Position numbers and translations under genes: made by a program. Shown piece by piece: positions 42,600 through 53,740 of a stretch of DNA of 64,000 nt (positions are counted from its first letter, which is position 1; the number at the start of each line of letters is the position of its first letter). Source of the stretch: Acanthochlamys bracteata (taxonomy: Eukaryota > Streptophyta > Magnoliopsida > Pandanales > Velloziaceae); the NCBI GenBank assembly GCA_019914995.1, contig CM034134.1:4596463-4660462 (forward strand), in the 5' to 3' direction. The notes below the pieces were generated by a model, which saw only the letters and a list, made by a program, of their open reading frames with translations, had not been told where the DNA came from and did not search any database.

Positions 42600-43940
42600 C
42601 ATATGAGCTGATGACAACTTAATCTATCGTCTCTCTTTTATTTTCACCTTCTTCTTCCCCGCAACCGAGATTAACCCATCGTCCCCCAAGCCGATCCGGC
42701 CAAAATTTCTTGAAATCCTTACTTCAAATCATAACGCCGAAGCATTGAATCTTGTTTGATGAAGAGAAATTCGATAGGAAGAAAGCACTAGCCAACTACC
42801 TCAAGCATAAGAAGTTCACCATTCTTCCCCCCACGAAAATCAAGTTTGATGACTTCGCTTATACCAGACTAGATGTTTAAGACATCTTTGAGTTCCAAGG
42901 ATTCCCATTTTTGCAAGAATGCCCAGAGATCTACTACGAGGATGGTGTTGGGAATTTCAACGCAAACCTTCAACCTAACACTTTCTCCGGTTTCTCAACT
43001 ATGGTTTATGGCATAGGGATGCACATCAATCTGAGAAACCTATCTTTGCTATTGAATGTGCCTTACTACGAGGACTTGGAGATGGTTTAGTTGAGCAATA
43101 TCAATCATCCCAAGTGGGCATTAGACACGAATTATGAACACCCGAAGAGATTCACTCTGCTGCACACTTGCCATTGTTGCCTCGTATGCTCCTACATATC
43201 ATTAGCCATGTCTTGGTTCGTAGGAGAGGCAGCTGAAATGACACCTCAAGTTCTAACTCTTATTTGCTTTAGAGATTGATCGAGCACCTACTGATGAATC
43301 TCACCAATATCATGTGCCGACATCGTAAGTGTTGCTCAAGGAAGAAACAAGCATCTTCTGTATGCACACATTATTACAAGATTTCCAGCAAGAAAGGTGT
43401 TCCTTTGGAGGGGTACAATGACTTGGTGAAGAGCAATCTGGTTATTCTAGTTTTGAAATTTATCAAGGGACTATATGGAGGTGATGAGGAAATTGATGAG
43501 AACTTTGATGAACCAATGCAAGGAGAAGCACCAATAGCACTAGAACAGCAACCCGAGCCACCAGCACAGTAAGATTTACCCAAGGACAGTAAGCTTCAAG
43601 TTAGCCAATAGCTACATCAAGGGACAACCAGCTGCATTACCTCACATGGTATTGGTACCCTTTGATCACTGGAACGACCTCACAGATTAGCTAACAAAGG
43701 TTCGGATGAGACTTTGGACTCCTGATGACAGTGCACAAGATATGTTCAATGGTTTGCATACAAGGATCAAGGAGCTAGACCAAAGGACTGAAATAAGCTT
43801 AAGGGTTCAGTTGAACAACTTTGCAAGTTGTTGGATGACAAATTTGAAGGATTCAGGAACAGCTAAAGGATCAAGACGATTTGCAAATCCTCTAACCCTC
43901 ATCCACCTCTTCTACCCGAACCTCCAAACGTAGAAAAGCC
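42600..43940 (+). pseudogene. SIRE-type third ORF (envelope-like / 'plant transposon protein') remnant
   Basis: SIRE/Maximus elements carry an extra ORF after pol, often called envelope-like. The plus strand reads LFDEEKFDRKKALANYLKHK (about 42756), FTILPPTKIKFDDFAYTRLD, GFPFLQECPEIYYEDGVGNF, ANLQPNTFSGFSTMVYGIGM, LSNINHPKWALDTNYEHPKR (43091), YISLAMSWFVGEAAEMTP and an acidic, proline-rich tail EEIDENFDEPMQGEAP. A 75-codon piece at 43706 (MRLWTPDDSAQDMFNGLHTR) has a heptad-like pattern. No signal peptide or membrane helix is convincing in what remains. Function in plants is unproven. Confidence 0.65.
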
Positions 43941-44449
43941 TAACCTAGCCCATCCTAACCAGCCTATCCTCTCTGGATTGATTGTTTTGTTGCTTCTTAG
44001 CTTTTGATTTGTTTTTTGGAAGCTTTATGTTTTTCTATTTTGTATTTGTTGTGTTTTAGTTTTGTATTTTGTGTTTCTACCCTATCTAGGCTGTGCTTGC
44101 AGCAACTTGTTTTCTTACTTAATGTACGTTGTTGAAATGAATGAACGAATGATTGTTGCATAAGCTGGATGGTATCTTTGTTGGTTAATATGTGTTGCTA
44201 CTAGTGAGCTGCAAGCCTTTTTCATTTGGCAAAAAGGGGGAGAAATTTTTGTGAGAATTATTAAGCAGGGATGCACTAACATTAGGGGAAGAAAATCTCA
44301 CATACAAAGGGGGAAATTTTTCAATGTCACTGGATGCATGAAGCAAAGGGGAGAATTTCTTTGTGCCTACAGAGCTAAACACATATCGAGCTTAAACATG
44401 TTCTTATACTACACGCTAGCAAATAGTTCTCTAAATATTCTGTCATCAT

Positions 44450-44464
44450 CGAAGAGGGGGAGAT
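44450..44464 (+). promoter_or_regulatory. Polypurine tract of the SIRE-like element
   Basis: GAAGAGGGGGAGAT lies directly before the TGTTGAAAG LTR start. This is the normal plus-strand priming site of the lineage. An AAAAAGGGGGAGAAATTTTT repeat at 44230-44250 and AAAGGGGAGAA words at 44310-44350 are further purine tracts typical of this region. Confidence 0.8.
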
Positions 44465-44782
44465 TGTTGAAAGTTTCTAAATATTTTGATGATAATGCAT
44501 ATCTGAAAATCATTGCTAAGCTTTGAACATGTCTACATTGGATTTGAATAGCACATAGAGCTGGACATAACATCATGCAAAATTTGGCCAATTGTTGAGA
44601 CCTAGTTGACATGCCAAGTTTACATGAGCCTATCTGTTTACTCACAGCACCAAATGGAGATTTCTTAAGTGAATTTGAAAGATGGTATAACTATATGGAG
44701 ACAAAGAGCATGACATTTCATCAAACATCGAAGGCAGGAGAATTCCATGAAGTTTGCTGAGCTCACTGGATCACCTATGGCA
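44465..44782 (+). repeat. 3' LTR of SIRE-like element, truncated after ~318 bp
   Basis: TGTTGAAAGTTTCTAAATAT to CACTGGATCACCTATGGCA is colinear with the start of the LTR at 38920 (CACTAGATCACTTGGGCAG). It breaks at about 44782 into CACTA subterminal sequence. Confidence 0.8.
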
Positions 44783-45198
44783 ATAGCGATCGATGTACTG
44801 CCGGCCGCTATTACTAGTAACGACCCAAAGGAACCAGGTCCCTATAGGAATAGTGACCGACGCTTTACTGCGCTATTGGTAATAGCGACCCGTACTGTCA
44901 GGGATGCTATTACCAATAGCAACCCAGTTTCCATGAGTCGCAATTGGTAATAGCGAGCCACTGTACGTTGATCACTATTATCTTATACCAATGACTATTT
45001 TGCTATTACTTATAACAACTTTTCTATTCTGGTCGTTGTTGGTTGAAGTATTAGGACCAACTCCCCCTTTTGGTCGCGATTACTATCTGTGACTAGCTTT
45101 TACCTATCGATGTCTTTTAGTAGCTTGTAGCAATTGCGACATGCTTTTGGTAATAACACCAACAATTTTGATCCTTAGTAGTTTTTGTTGAAGTGTGC
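44783..45198 (+). mobile_element. CACTA family B right end (subterminal repeats and TIR)
   Basis: The block is filled with a recurring word in both orientations: GCTATTACTAGTAACGACC, CTATTGGTAATAGCGACCC, GCTATTACCAATAGCAACCC, GCAATTGGTAATAGCGAGCC. It ends AGTAGTTTTTGTTGAAGTG at 45198, the complement of CACTTCAACAAAAACTACT, a CACTA-type terminus. It is probably the distal end of the same element as the transposase at 34160-37720, separated from it by the SIRE insertion and a deletion. Repeat R follows immediately. Confidence 0.7.
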
Positions 45199-45388
45199 GC
45201 ATGTCTATTATCAACTTAATTGTGCAATCAAGTATCAAGATGAAAGGTGAACAAGTTAATAATATTCGAGTTGCTATTTTTTAATTTACTACTTCAAACA
45301 AACACGTATCTGAATTTAAGAGGTGCTGAATAGTGAAGCATTTGAAGTCTCGAATGTTCCAGCTTTGATATGGCCGTAACATTGAATT
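45199..45388 (+). repeat. Unnamed repeat R, copy 2, first part
   Basis: Colinear with the reverse complement of about 18200-18055, including CTGAATTTAAGAGGT and GATATG...TAA words. It is interrupted at 45389 by a SIRE-like LTR. Confidence 0.6.
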
Positions 45389-47485
45389 TGTTGAAAATCC
45401 CAATTATTTTTATGATGACGGATATTTTGGAATCATTGCTAAGTTTTGAGCATCTCTACATTGAGTTACAGTAGCATATGGAGCTGGATAGAACGGCAGG
45501 TAGAATTTGGCTAAATGTTAAATCCTTATTGAGATTCCAACTTCAGACATGCATAACTTTCATCTCACAACACCAAAAAGAGATCTCTTAATTGCAATTG
45601 AAGGATGTTATGACGAAGAGTAACTAAAGACCAACAAAACCAAATTTCATCAGGTATCGAAGACAGGAAAATTATGTGAAGTTTGTTGATCACATTACCC
45701 AATACTACTGGGTCATCTGGCCAGCACCTCGACACCAGACACCACTAGGTCAACGAAAAATAGTATATCTCTCTGCTCAGACAAGATTTTGGAGATCTAA
45801 TGTTTCTTACGGATAGAAGACATCTTAAAATTCCTTTAGTACACAAATCAGGTCATTTCATAAGGAAACAAATTTTACAATAATTAGAGAAGTTTGCTGT
45901 TTTGTTCCTGCCAATTCTGGATGCACTCAAATGAATCCAATTTGGGCAGCGACTTGCAAACCCGATATCTCCCAGCATAAATCATATTTTATAGATCTGA
46001 CTTTTGCTACTGAAATCTGACATGAAGAGCTATCTACAGTCAAAATCTAGGAAACTTATCCAAAAATGAAGTCCAGAAAAATCAACATTCTAGACTGGAC
46101 AGAACAATGCCAAGTATGTGCGCCTAAGCTATTCTGAATTCCTACTCGTGCCAACCAGTTGCAAGTGCTTTCAGTAGATTCTAGATCAATCAAGAACATT
46201 TTCAGAAAAATTATTTCAGAATTTTATGAAGAGAAAATTGGAGAATATCAAGCAAATCTACCAAGATGGAAAGTTTCGGGCATGGACGCAACTCTAAAGC
46301 AATCAAGTTTAAATCCTTATATCTCAGACATTCGTTTGAATTTTGGTATGATCTTTATATGAAAATTGAAGAATACATCCTAAAGGATAATTCTATTGAA
46401 ATAAATCTTATTAGTTACTATATGAAATCTTCCACAAATTTCGGATGACAGAGCAGCAGCCCTAGAGCTTATTGTGAACCATTAGATGGTTTTGCAGCCT
46501 CAAATCTGATCCAATTCACTTCAAATTTTGAGGAGATGTTGCAGAGACTTTTTATAAGATTCACATCAGCAAACAATGGCCACGCTAAGGAAAGAAATCA
46601 GAAAAAGTTTAGAGAGGAAGATACAACCGCTGGAACACATCAAGTACTCGTTTGCATTAGATCTTGACCTTGCATTGCTTCCAGCAGTTGCATCCTTGAT
46701 TATTCCAAGAAGCCATCGTCCTGAGATCAAGGAGGATACATTGCTACATAATTCTAGTGAAGAAAACAGCAATACAAGTTTTACAGAGCATTAAACTGAG
46801 CATTCATCTTGCTGCCCTAGAAAGTGAAACACTTCAACGGAGAGCTTTTTTTGGGCTTTATTCTCCTTTGTTTCTTTTGTGAGATCCCTTGAGCCTTCTT
46901 CTTAAGTGTGATTGGACATCATTGTTTCGGAGATCACCTGAGTTTAACCTCATGAAATACTTGTAATCTTGTGAGAAGGTTGTAGGAGAACTTGCGAGTT
47001 CTCGGGCTAGTGTAAGTGTAGGTTAAAAGGCTAACGTGAGTTGTCATTGCGAGGAGACTCAGTTGAGGCGGAGGTGTTTTGCAAACATCATGTCTTGGTT
47101 GTTGTATGTTGCTTTGACCTAAGTGGATTGCACTTGTAGTGTCAAGTGTGACATGGACGTAAGTACTGGGTTGCCAAACCAAGTAAAAATTGCTAGTGTG
47201 CTGACTAGTTTGCATCTCTTAGGACTACTGTTTATTTTATTTAAATTATATTGTGATAAAAACTCATTTCACATCTCTTAGGACTACTGTTTATATTGCG
47301 CTTACAACTTTGGCATAGGGTACTATTCATGTTCGGTCAGCAGTCAGCAAACTATTAATTGACTGACTGTATACTATTTCGTGGCTATTTTCAGAACTGT
47401 GAAGTGTTTGATTTTTAATTTGCCATAAATCAATTCACTCCCCACCCGCCCGCACCTCGTTAATATTTTGCGGGTTTCTCTATCA
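45389..47485 (+). mobile_element. SIRE-like copia solo LTR in repeat R
   Basis: Starts TGTTGAAAATCCCAATTATT and ends with the lineage's AATTCACTCCCCACCCGCCC block followed by GGTTTCTCTATCA. Neither a PBS/gag nor a PPT is attached. Flanks are GAATT (left) and AACTT (right), a diverged 5-bp duplication. The uninterrupted copy of R at about 18035 reads ATACAACTTTACTTAT on the minus strand, which supports AACTT as the target and fixes both edges. About 2.1 kb long. The LTR is homologous to those at 38920 and 44465. Confidence 0.75.
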
Positions 47486-47554
47486 AACTTCTACTTATCA
47501 ATATTACAAAGTATTCTAGGATATAAAATATACTTACAATTTTTGTAATTAAAG
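47486..47554 (+). repeat. Unnamed repeat R, copy 2, second part
   Basis: AACTTCTACTTATCAATATT and GTATTCTAGGATATAAAATAT-type wording parallels AACTTTACTTATTTATTG and GTATTTAGATTCTAAAAATG in the minus strand of copy 1. Confidence 0.5.
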
Positions 47555-48283
47555 AATGCATACTAACATGGTGCAAGTAACGTGATGGACAGGATAGTTC
47601 AGAGTGAAAGATAGGATATCCATATGGGATAGACTCTTATTAGTATAGGAGGAATTTGAGGATGGTGCGCAAGTGCAAAACAAATTAACTAATTTGGATG
47701 TGGGCAGCAACTCGATTGGAGCTATGCCAAATAGGACCTCAATTTGGTGGGCTTGACAACACACGCATCTTAATAATCCCGCATTAGTTAGGTTTTGGAA
47801 TGGGCATCTGCTTGAATGTGAATGCTCATAACCAAAAAATGGTTGGCTAACCATTTAAGAATAGGGACCCGTTCTTTAGTTAGTATTTGAGCTCGGTATG
47901 GTGGAGTCACCTAACGTGTTGCTGAGAGGGGATTATTGTGCCTCCAAGTTAGGCTACAATCAGACTAATAGCGCGAAGGGCTAGGTGCACCCAAGTGAAA
48001 GATGAGCTAGACGGTGACTTAGATTCGGGTTAATAGCGGAGAGGCTTGTCAATGGTGAACAGTAAAAATTGGCTATCTAATTTGGAGGTGCACAGCAACT
48101 TGTATTGGGATATGTCAAGTTGGCCCTGTCTTGGTGGGCTCAATATCCCACGCTTCTTAATAGTTCCACATTGATTGGGTATTAAAATAGGCATGTGCTT
48201 ATATGTGCAAGATGCTTACCACTTTCTGAGAGGTGCAAAGCAGTTAGTTTGAGCAAATCATTGTAGTATGAGGATCCGATCTT
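47555..48283. repeat. Insert made of two ~388-bp direct-repeat units
   Basis: The best-matching parts are 47691-47840 and 48079-48230, offset 387-388 bp: CTAATTTGGATGTGGGCAGC / CTAATTTGGAGGTGCACAGC, TTTGGTGGGCTTGACAACAC / CTTGGTGGGCTCAATATCCC, and CTTAATAATCCCGCATTAG / CTTAATAGTTCCACATTGA followed by TTGGGTATT-like and GGCATGTGCTT sequence. Copy 1 of repeat R lacks this block, so it arrived later. The YTCCCRCATTR word resembles the upstream sequence element of plant snRNA genes, but no U-snRNA or U6 sequence follows. Its family is not recognised. Confidence 0.55.
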
Positions 48284-48965
48284 ACACTGACACTCACTAG
48301 ATTGTTGCTGAAAATTTTGTAAATTTAGAAAGTTTTGTGTACTATTGTTTTATATCTAGTGTTTACTATCTTACCTTTCCATTAATTTACATTCAATTCT
48401 TAATTTACATTCAGATGTATTACTTGAACCATAATTGAAATAACGATAAACAATTAAAAAAGATATTGCTCATATTTTTTTATTGTTTTGTCTTTATGTT
48501 AGACTCTAAGTTCGTACTTTACTAATATTCTTTCTTATATTGGTATATATTTGGATATTCTTGATTTTCAATCAGAAAATATAGTAACGACTGCAATAAA
48601 TTGTATGAAGTCTATAATCTTTATGAGCTTAGGGTTTACCAATTTAAGTATTCAACAACAATAAACGACAGCTTAACATCAGACTAACGAGAAAAAAATG
48701 ATCAATTGTTTTTCATTTCCATCAAGTCTAGCTTAACATCAACACCTTCAACCAGCATGTAAGTTTTATCGAATTTTAATAAATACTTGGAAGTACATAC
48801 TATCATCATTGAGAACCACGACAATTCAAAGAGCTTTAATACTTTAAATTAGTAAAAAATGCATTAAATAAGATATTTACTACTTTCTCAATTAGTACGT
48901 GATATTTTAATTATTCTAATGAGATAATTGATGTGCTAATGCGTCTCAAAGATTAGAATGTTTCA
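48284..48965 (+). repeat. Unnamed repeat R, copy 2, third part
   Basis: CTGACACTCACTAGATTGTT, TTTGTCTTTATGTTAGACTC, TATTGGTATATATTTGGATA and CAACAACAATAAACGAC match the minus strand of 17940-17540 in the same order. The homology fades near the end, where ATCATTGAGAACCACGACAA parallels ATCAATGAGAACGACAACAA. Confidence 0.6.
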
Positions 48966-49254
48966 CTTAAAAGGATGTAGCACATAGCTCATAACTAAGA
49001 TTTGATGCAACACATTTTGAAATTACTTTAAATAAGATATTTTTAACCAAGCCATAGTGTATTAGAGCAGGATCAGACCGCCCAGTTCGCATTTGGCTTG
49101 GGCAGGTCAAGCATCCCGCCTTCCTATTTTTGCATATCTAGGCTACACTTTCGTATCACGCCATCCATCCTACCCATGTTAGGTTTGTCTCAATAAGTTG
49201 TGTAGTGAAATAGAAAAGTGATAGCATAAATCATATCCCAAATCAAGATACATA
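48966..49254. other. Spacer, no gene seen
   Basis: AT-rich sequence with a short GC-richer middle (49070-49190). No frame, RNA or element end was recognised. Confidence 0.4.
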
Positions 49255-49875
49255 CTCTTCGTTGCATAATATAAGACTTCCCATTGCTCAATTTTATTTA
49301 ATATGTAATATTTAATTAGGTGCTCCAAACTATTGTTGTGGATTAAGCTATTTCATTTACTTGGAATTCAAATTTCACTATTCATTAATTTTATTTTGAC
49401 CATCTATAAACAACCAAAAAAATGGCGACATAAACGTAAGTGATTCAGAAATGTATATTGTGGAACTTTAAAAGTATTAAATTTGATCTATATGTCATAC
49501 TAATGATCAAGATACATAGATTATGCCGGAGGAGGACTGAGTATTTACTGTTGAATAAATTTTCATTGGTATACCGACAAATTAATGGTAGAAAATATAT
49601 AACTACTGTATATATAAAATAGAGCCATCCGCATTCGATGAAAATTGATTTGTATGGTTAAAATAATGATTTAATCAATATTCAAAAGTCAAATCTAACA
49701 TAAACCATCTCTAATAAGCATTTTCCAACATATTTATTGTGATGTTTAGACTTTCGTGGATGATTACAACACAACACAAATTTAGTATATTAACATTTCA
49801 AAGGGTTTAGACCAACTTAAACGATTTTAATCTTTGACATAAAACTTGATTGCCTAGATCAACTTATAAAACTTG
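49255..49875 (+). repeat. Diverged direct repeat D, copy 1
   Basis: Colinear with 51045-51965: CCCATTGCTCAATTTTATTT / TCCATTGCTCAATTTAATTT, CTATTTCATTTACTTGGAAT / CTATTTCATTTACTTAGAAT, GTAAGTGATTCAGAAA / GTAAGTGATTTAGAAA, GGAACTTTAAAAGTATTAAA / GAAACTTTAAAAGTATTTAA, then TAAACCATCTCTAATA / TAAACTATCTCTAATA. No coding capacity. Confidence 0.7.
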
Positions 49876-51044
49876 TTAAAAATTTTGAACAAATTTTAGA
49901 TTACAACATTATATAGTATATTGTTTTTAAGAGGAACTATTATATATTTTAAGTGGAGTAGGATCGTACTATGTGAATGGTAGTGGCCGGATACCATAAT
50001 TCTCCAAACTTTATTGGTTCATAAACCGAAAATGTTTTATTTTGTAAGAAATACTAAAATCAGTGAGGAATTTAATTGATACAAAAAAGTGTTTTTTTTT
50101 TTTGCTTAAATGACCCTTTCATTGTACCAAATTTTTTTGAACCCGACTTTTCAAATTAGTTTGTTTCCAACATGTAAAAGTAACATTTTTGACCGAAATA
50201 CTCTTAATGTATTCTTTTTCATTATTTGTTTTAAGCGAGTGGTCGTCTGTTTCCCCATCCCAATCAAATAATCTTTGAAATATAACAAAAAAAAGCACTA
50301 GCTTAAAATTTCTGCGAAACTATTCTCAACAAAAAAAAATTTCCCACTACCATGTACCTATAGTCTCTCCAGCAAAAGTAGTCGTAGTGGTCGACTTTCT
50401 TGCCACAAGGTGGAATTGCTCCCTACTGATCATTTAATAGGATAACCTAACCACCATTTAAACAAAAATGAAAGGGTTTCAGTATATATGTCTATATTTG
50501 TTTGATTTGTTGTGTAGGAAGTCTATATCTATGGCATGTTTTCGTCTCTGTCGGGGTTCTATGTACAAAGTTCTTCTTCGACCAATCTTTATCATACTTG
50601 TTTGATTTTTGTTCGATTTAAGTCGATTAACCTTATGCTCTAAACTAATTTTTTTCATCCATTATTTGACAATATTCGAAGTACAGTCGAATAACGCCTT
50701 TTTCTTACTCCTTGCCTTCCTTGATCTGTTCTTCATTTATTTCCAAATTATTGTCGAATTACGCATTGCTCGACTGTATTTTTATGTATCTAGTATTCAT
50801 TCTGTACTTTTAAACATAAAATTTGATCTAATTCTATTCATCAATATAGTAATATATAAATAGGAAAAGTAACAAAAAATATTTGTAACAATATTATTTT
50901 TATAAAAACTCCTTCATTTCCATAATATAACACAAGTTTAGTTTTGGTTCTGAGATTTTTGAGCCAAACGGTGTATTACTTGGTGCTTCTATCTATTTAC
51001 TAACTCAAATTTATTCTTATCTTAAAAAAACATCTTTTCTTTTG
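49876..51044. other. AT-rich interval between the D repeats, no gene seen
   Basis: Contains T-runs at 50090-50103 and several short open frames without domain content. The 84-codon hydrophobic frame at 50609-50863 is an effect of T-rich composition. If D1 and D2 were the ends of one element, this would be its interior, but no PBS or polypurine tract was found. Confidence 0.35.
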
Positions 51045-51965
51045 TTCATAAATCAAACGTATTTTATATGTAAACTTCCATTGCTCAATTTAATTTAAAT
51101 TCTAGTATTCACAATGAGTGATTGAAACCATTGAGGTCTATTAACCTATTTCATTTACTTAGAATTCAAGTTTCACCATTCTACCTATTTTCTATATTTT
51201 TATTTTTTTACAATCAACCAAAAAACCAAAAAAAGGACCACATAAAAGTAAGTGATTTAGAAAAATATTTTGTGAAACTTTAAAAGTATTTAAATTTGAT
51301 ATATACGTCAAAAGAACATTTAGATCAAGATTCATTGATTATTTATAGAGAGAGAATGAAGTATGAAAATTATATAAAAAGCTTGCATTGAAACGCCATA
51401 AACTAATATTAAGAAAATATATGATTACTAAATACATATAATAGAGGCAACCAAACTCTATGGAATTGTATTTATATGGATAAAATAAAGATTGGATCAG
51501 TATTGACATGTCGAGTCTCTGATAAACTATCTCTAATAGGGATTCTTTAATATAAGTGTTCTTTATAAGGTTAGTTTTTTAGAACTTTTAATTGATGATC
51601 AATTTACAATAAAAATTTAGGAAGCATTTAGAAGTGAGTTCCCAAATAATTCTTTTCCAACTTTTCATTTCACATTTGTTAATAAATTTTTTTATAATAT
51701 TTTATAAATTTATTTAAAAATTTAGAAAGTGTAGAAAAATTCTGCATAGAAAGATCTTATTATTGCTTATTTCTATTATTTAGTTAAGGTAAAAAAATAG
51801 AGCTTGTTTACGAAATAGGACAAAGATATTTTTTGGTTTAGGAAAGTACTTTTCAAAAGCACTCCTAAACACCCCCTTAGTATGCTAGCATTTAAAAGTG
51901 TAAAGACCAACTTTAATAATCTTCGATCTAAAACTTGAGTTGCCTATATTAATTAATAAATAAAA
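51045..51965 (+). repeat. Diverged direct repeat D, copy 2
   Basis: Second copy of D, with about 300 extra bases (roughly 51560-51880) between the CTCTAATAGG block and the AAAGTGTAAAGACCAACTTT block, which matches AAAGGGTTTAGACCAACTTA at 49800. The extra piece is AT-rich and unassigned. Confidence 0.65.
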
Positions 51966-52264
51966 AGCTAAAAGTTATGGTTTGTACATTTTGATATTGA
52001 TGAGTTCAATCAAAATATTTCAGTAAAACAATATTACAATAAGCTAGTTATCTATAGTTCTACCTAAACTAATGGAAGTAAAGCACCAGACTAGTCAGGT
52101 TTCTTTCGTGCTGATTAATGAAATAAAAAGAAGTTGAGAAATCAATTAGCTATCATTTTGTTGATCAGTACATCCACTCAGAACATAGAGCAACTCAGAC
52201 ACTAGTCGGTATGCCAATCAGCAAGTGTGGCCGCTTTCGACTAAGAACTTATACAAACTCACTT
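51966..52264. other. Flank of the LINE insertion, no gene seen
   Basis: Somewhat less AT-rich from 52140 onward (ACTCAGAACATAGAGCAACT and following). It may be continuous with 53759-54180, on the other side of the LINE. Confidence 0.4.
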
Positions 52265-52277
52265 AGGAACAAGCTAG
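52265..52277. repeat. 13-bp target-site duplication (left)
   Basis: AGGAACAAGCTAG, repeated exactly at 53746-53758. Confidence 0.9.
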
Positions 52278-53109
52278 GAAGTTAGGGAAGCTCTGGAAAA
52301 GATGAAGATGAGAAATGCCATTGGTCCAGATGAAATCCCATTTAAAGTTTGAAGACATTAAGGTCAAGTAGGCATTACTTGGTTAACAAATTTGTCTAAT
52401 ATTATTTTAAAGAGTTGACGGATGCCAGCTAAATGGAGGGAAAGTGCTCTAACGCCTATTTATGAACATAAGTGAGACATTTAATATTGTATGAATTATA
52501 GAGGAATTAAGCTCATGAGCCACATAATGAAATTATGGTGAGAGCATTATTAAACATAGATTAAGTTGTAATTCAAAATTCAGATATCAATTTGGTTTTA
52601 TACTAGAGAGACTTACGACGGAAGCTATTTATCTACCTGAAAATTGATAGAACAATATAGAGAGGAACAATACCTACATATGGTTTTATATATTATGAAG
52701 AACCTACGATAGGGTACATAGATAAGTGTTATGGTGGGTGTTAGAGCGAAAATGTATATCTAATACATATATAATTCATATAAATATGTTCCATAGAGTA
52801 GTCACTAGAGTATGCTATAGTGGAGCTATTAGTGAATAGCTTCCTATTACTATAAGTTTACATCAAAGTTTAGCTTTAAGTCCTACCTATATGTCATAGT
52901 GATAGATGAACTTACTCGACATATTCACGATGAAGTACTATGGTGCATGTTATTCACAATCACATAGTCCTAAATGATAAGACAAAGAAGGGATTAAACT
53001 ATAAATTGGAATGTTTCAATGAGTACCTTAGAGTCCAACGGTCTTAAATTAAGTAGGACTAAAGCAGAATAGATGTATTATCATTTTAGTAGACACAAGA
53101 ATGGTGATA

Positions 53110-53700
53110 TGTTGTTGTTACCATAGAAGATTGTGTTCTACCGCAAAGTGATAGTTTAAAATATTATTCATATGGAAGGAAGAATTGAAGAAAATATATG
53201 TATAGAATTAAAACAGGATGGATCAAAGGTGCTAGCAGAATTTTGGGTGATAGAAAAATCCTTTTAAGGCAAAATGGTCGGTTTTATAGAACAGTCATCC
53301 AACGTGCAATGCTATATGGTAGTGAGTGCTACGTTGTTAAAGGTCAAGATGTTCATAAGATAAATGTAGCAGAAATGAGGATGTTAAGATTGATGTGTGG
53401 GTATACTAGAATAGACAAAATAAGAAATGAAATATGCGCCAACAAATAGTCGTCGCACCGATAGAGGACAAATTAAGGGAAGGTAAGCTTAGATGGTTTG
53501 GGCATGTCTTGCGCAGACCTAATTATGTTGTAGTGCACAAGAGTGATGCGATTCTTTTTGTACACTTTAGTACAAAAAAAGGGTAGACCAAAATTAACTT
53601 AATTTAGGGTGGTGGCGAAGGATTTAGTGAAATTAGACCTTACGATAGAACTCGTTTATAATCAAACGTAATGGAGAAAACGGATTCATATAGACGACCC
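53110..53700 (+). pseudogene. LINE (RTE) post-RT C-terminal region
   Basis: The open stretch 53198-53449 reads MYRIKTGWIKGASRILGDRK, LLRQNGRFYRTVIQRAMLYG, SECYVVKGQDVHKINVAEMR, MLRLMCGYTRIDKIRNEI. This is the conserved thumb/connection after RTE reverse transcriptase, with the usual AMLYGxECW and MRMLRWMCG motifs. After the stop, GKLRWFGHVLRRP-like, KKGRPKLT and WRKRIHIDDP wording (53500-53700) completes the typical C-terminus. The endonuclease domain is absent because of the 5' truncation. Confidence 0.9.
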
Positions 53701-53726
53701 CATCTAAGTGGGATAAAGACTTAGTT

Positions 53727-53740
53727 TGTTGTTGTTGTTT
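53727..53740 (+). repeat. (TTG)n LINE tail
   Basis: TTGTTGTTGTTGTT at the 3' end of the LINE, the usual short trinucleotide tail of plant RTE elements, which lack poly-A. Confidence 0.85.

Noticed and set aside
47780..48200. snRNA gene promoters (USE-like CCCACATT words)
   Set aside because: No correctly spaced TATA box and no U1-U6-like sequence downstream; kept only as a remark on the insert.
50609..50863. 84-codon hydrophobic frame resembling a membrane protein
   Set aside because: T-rich DNA yields Phe/Leu/Ile runs; no conserved motif and no gene context.
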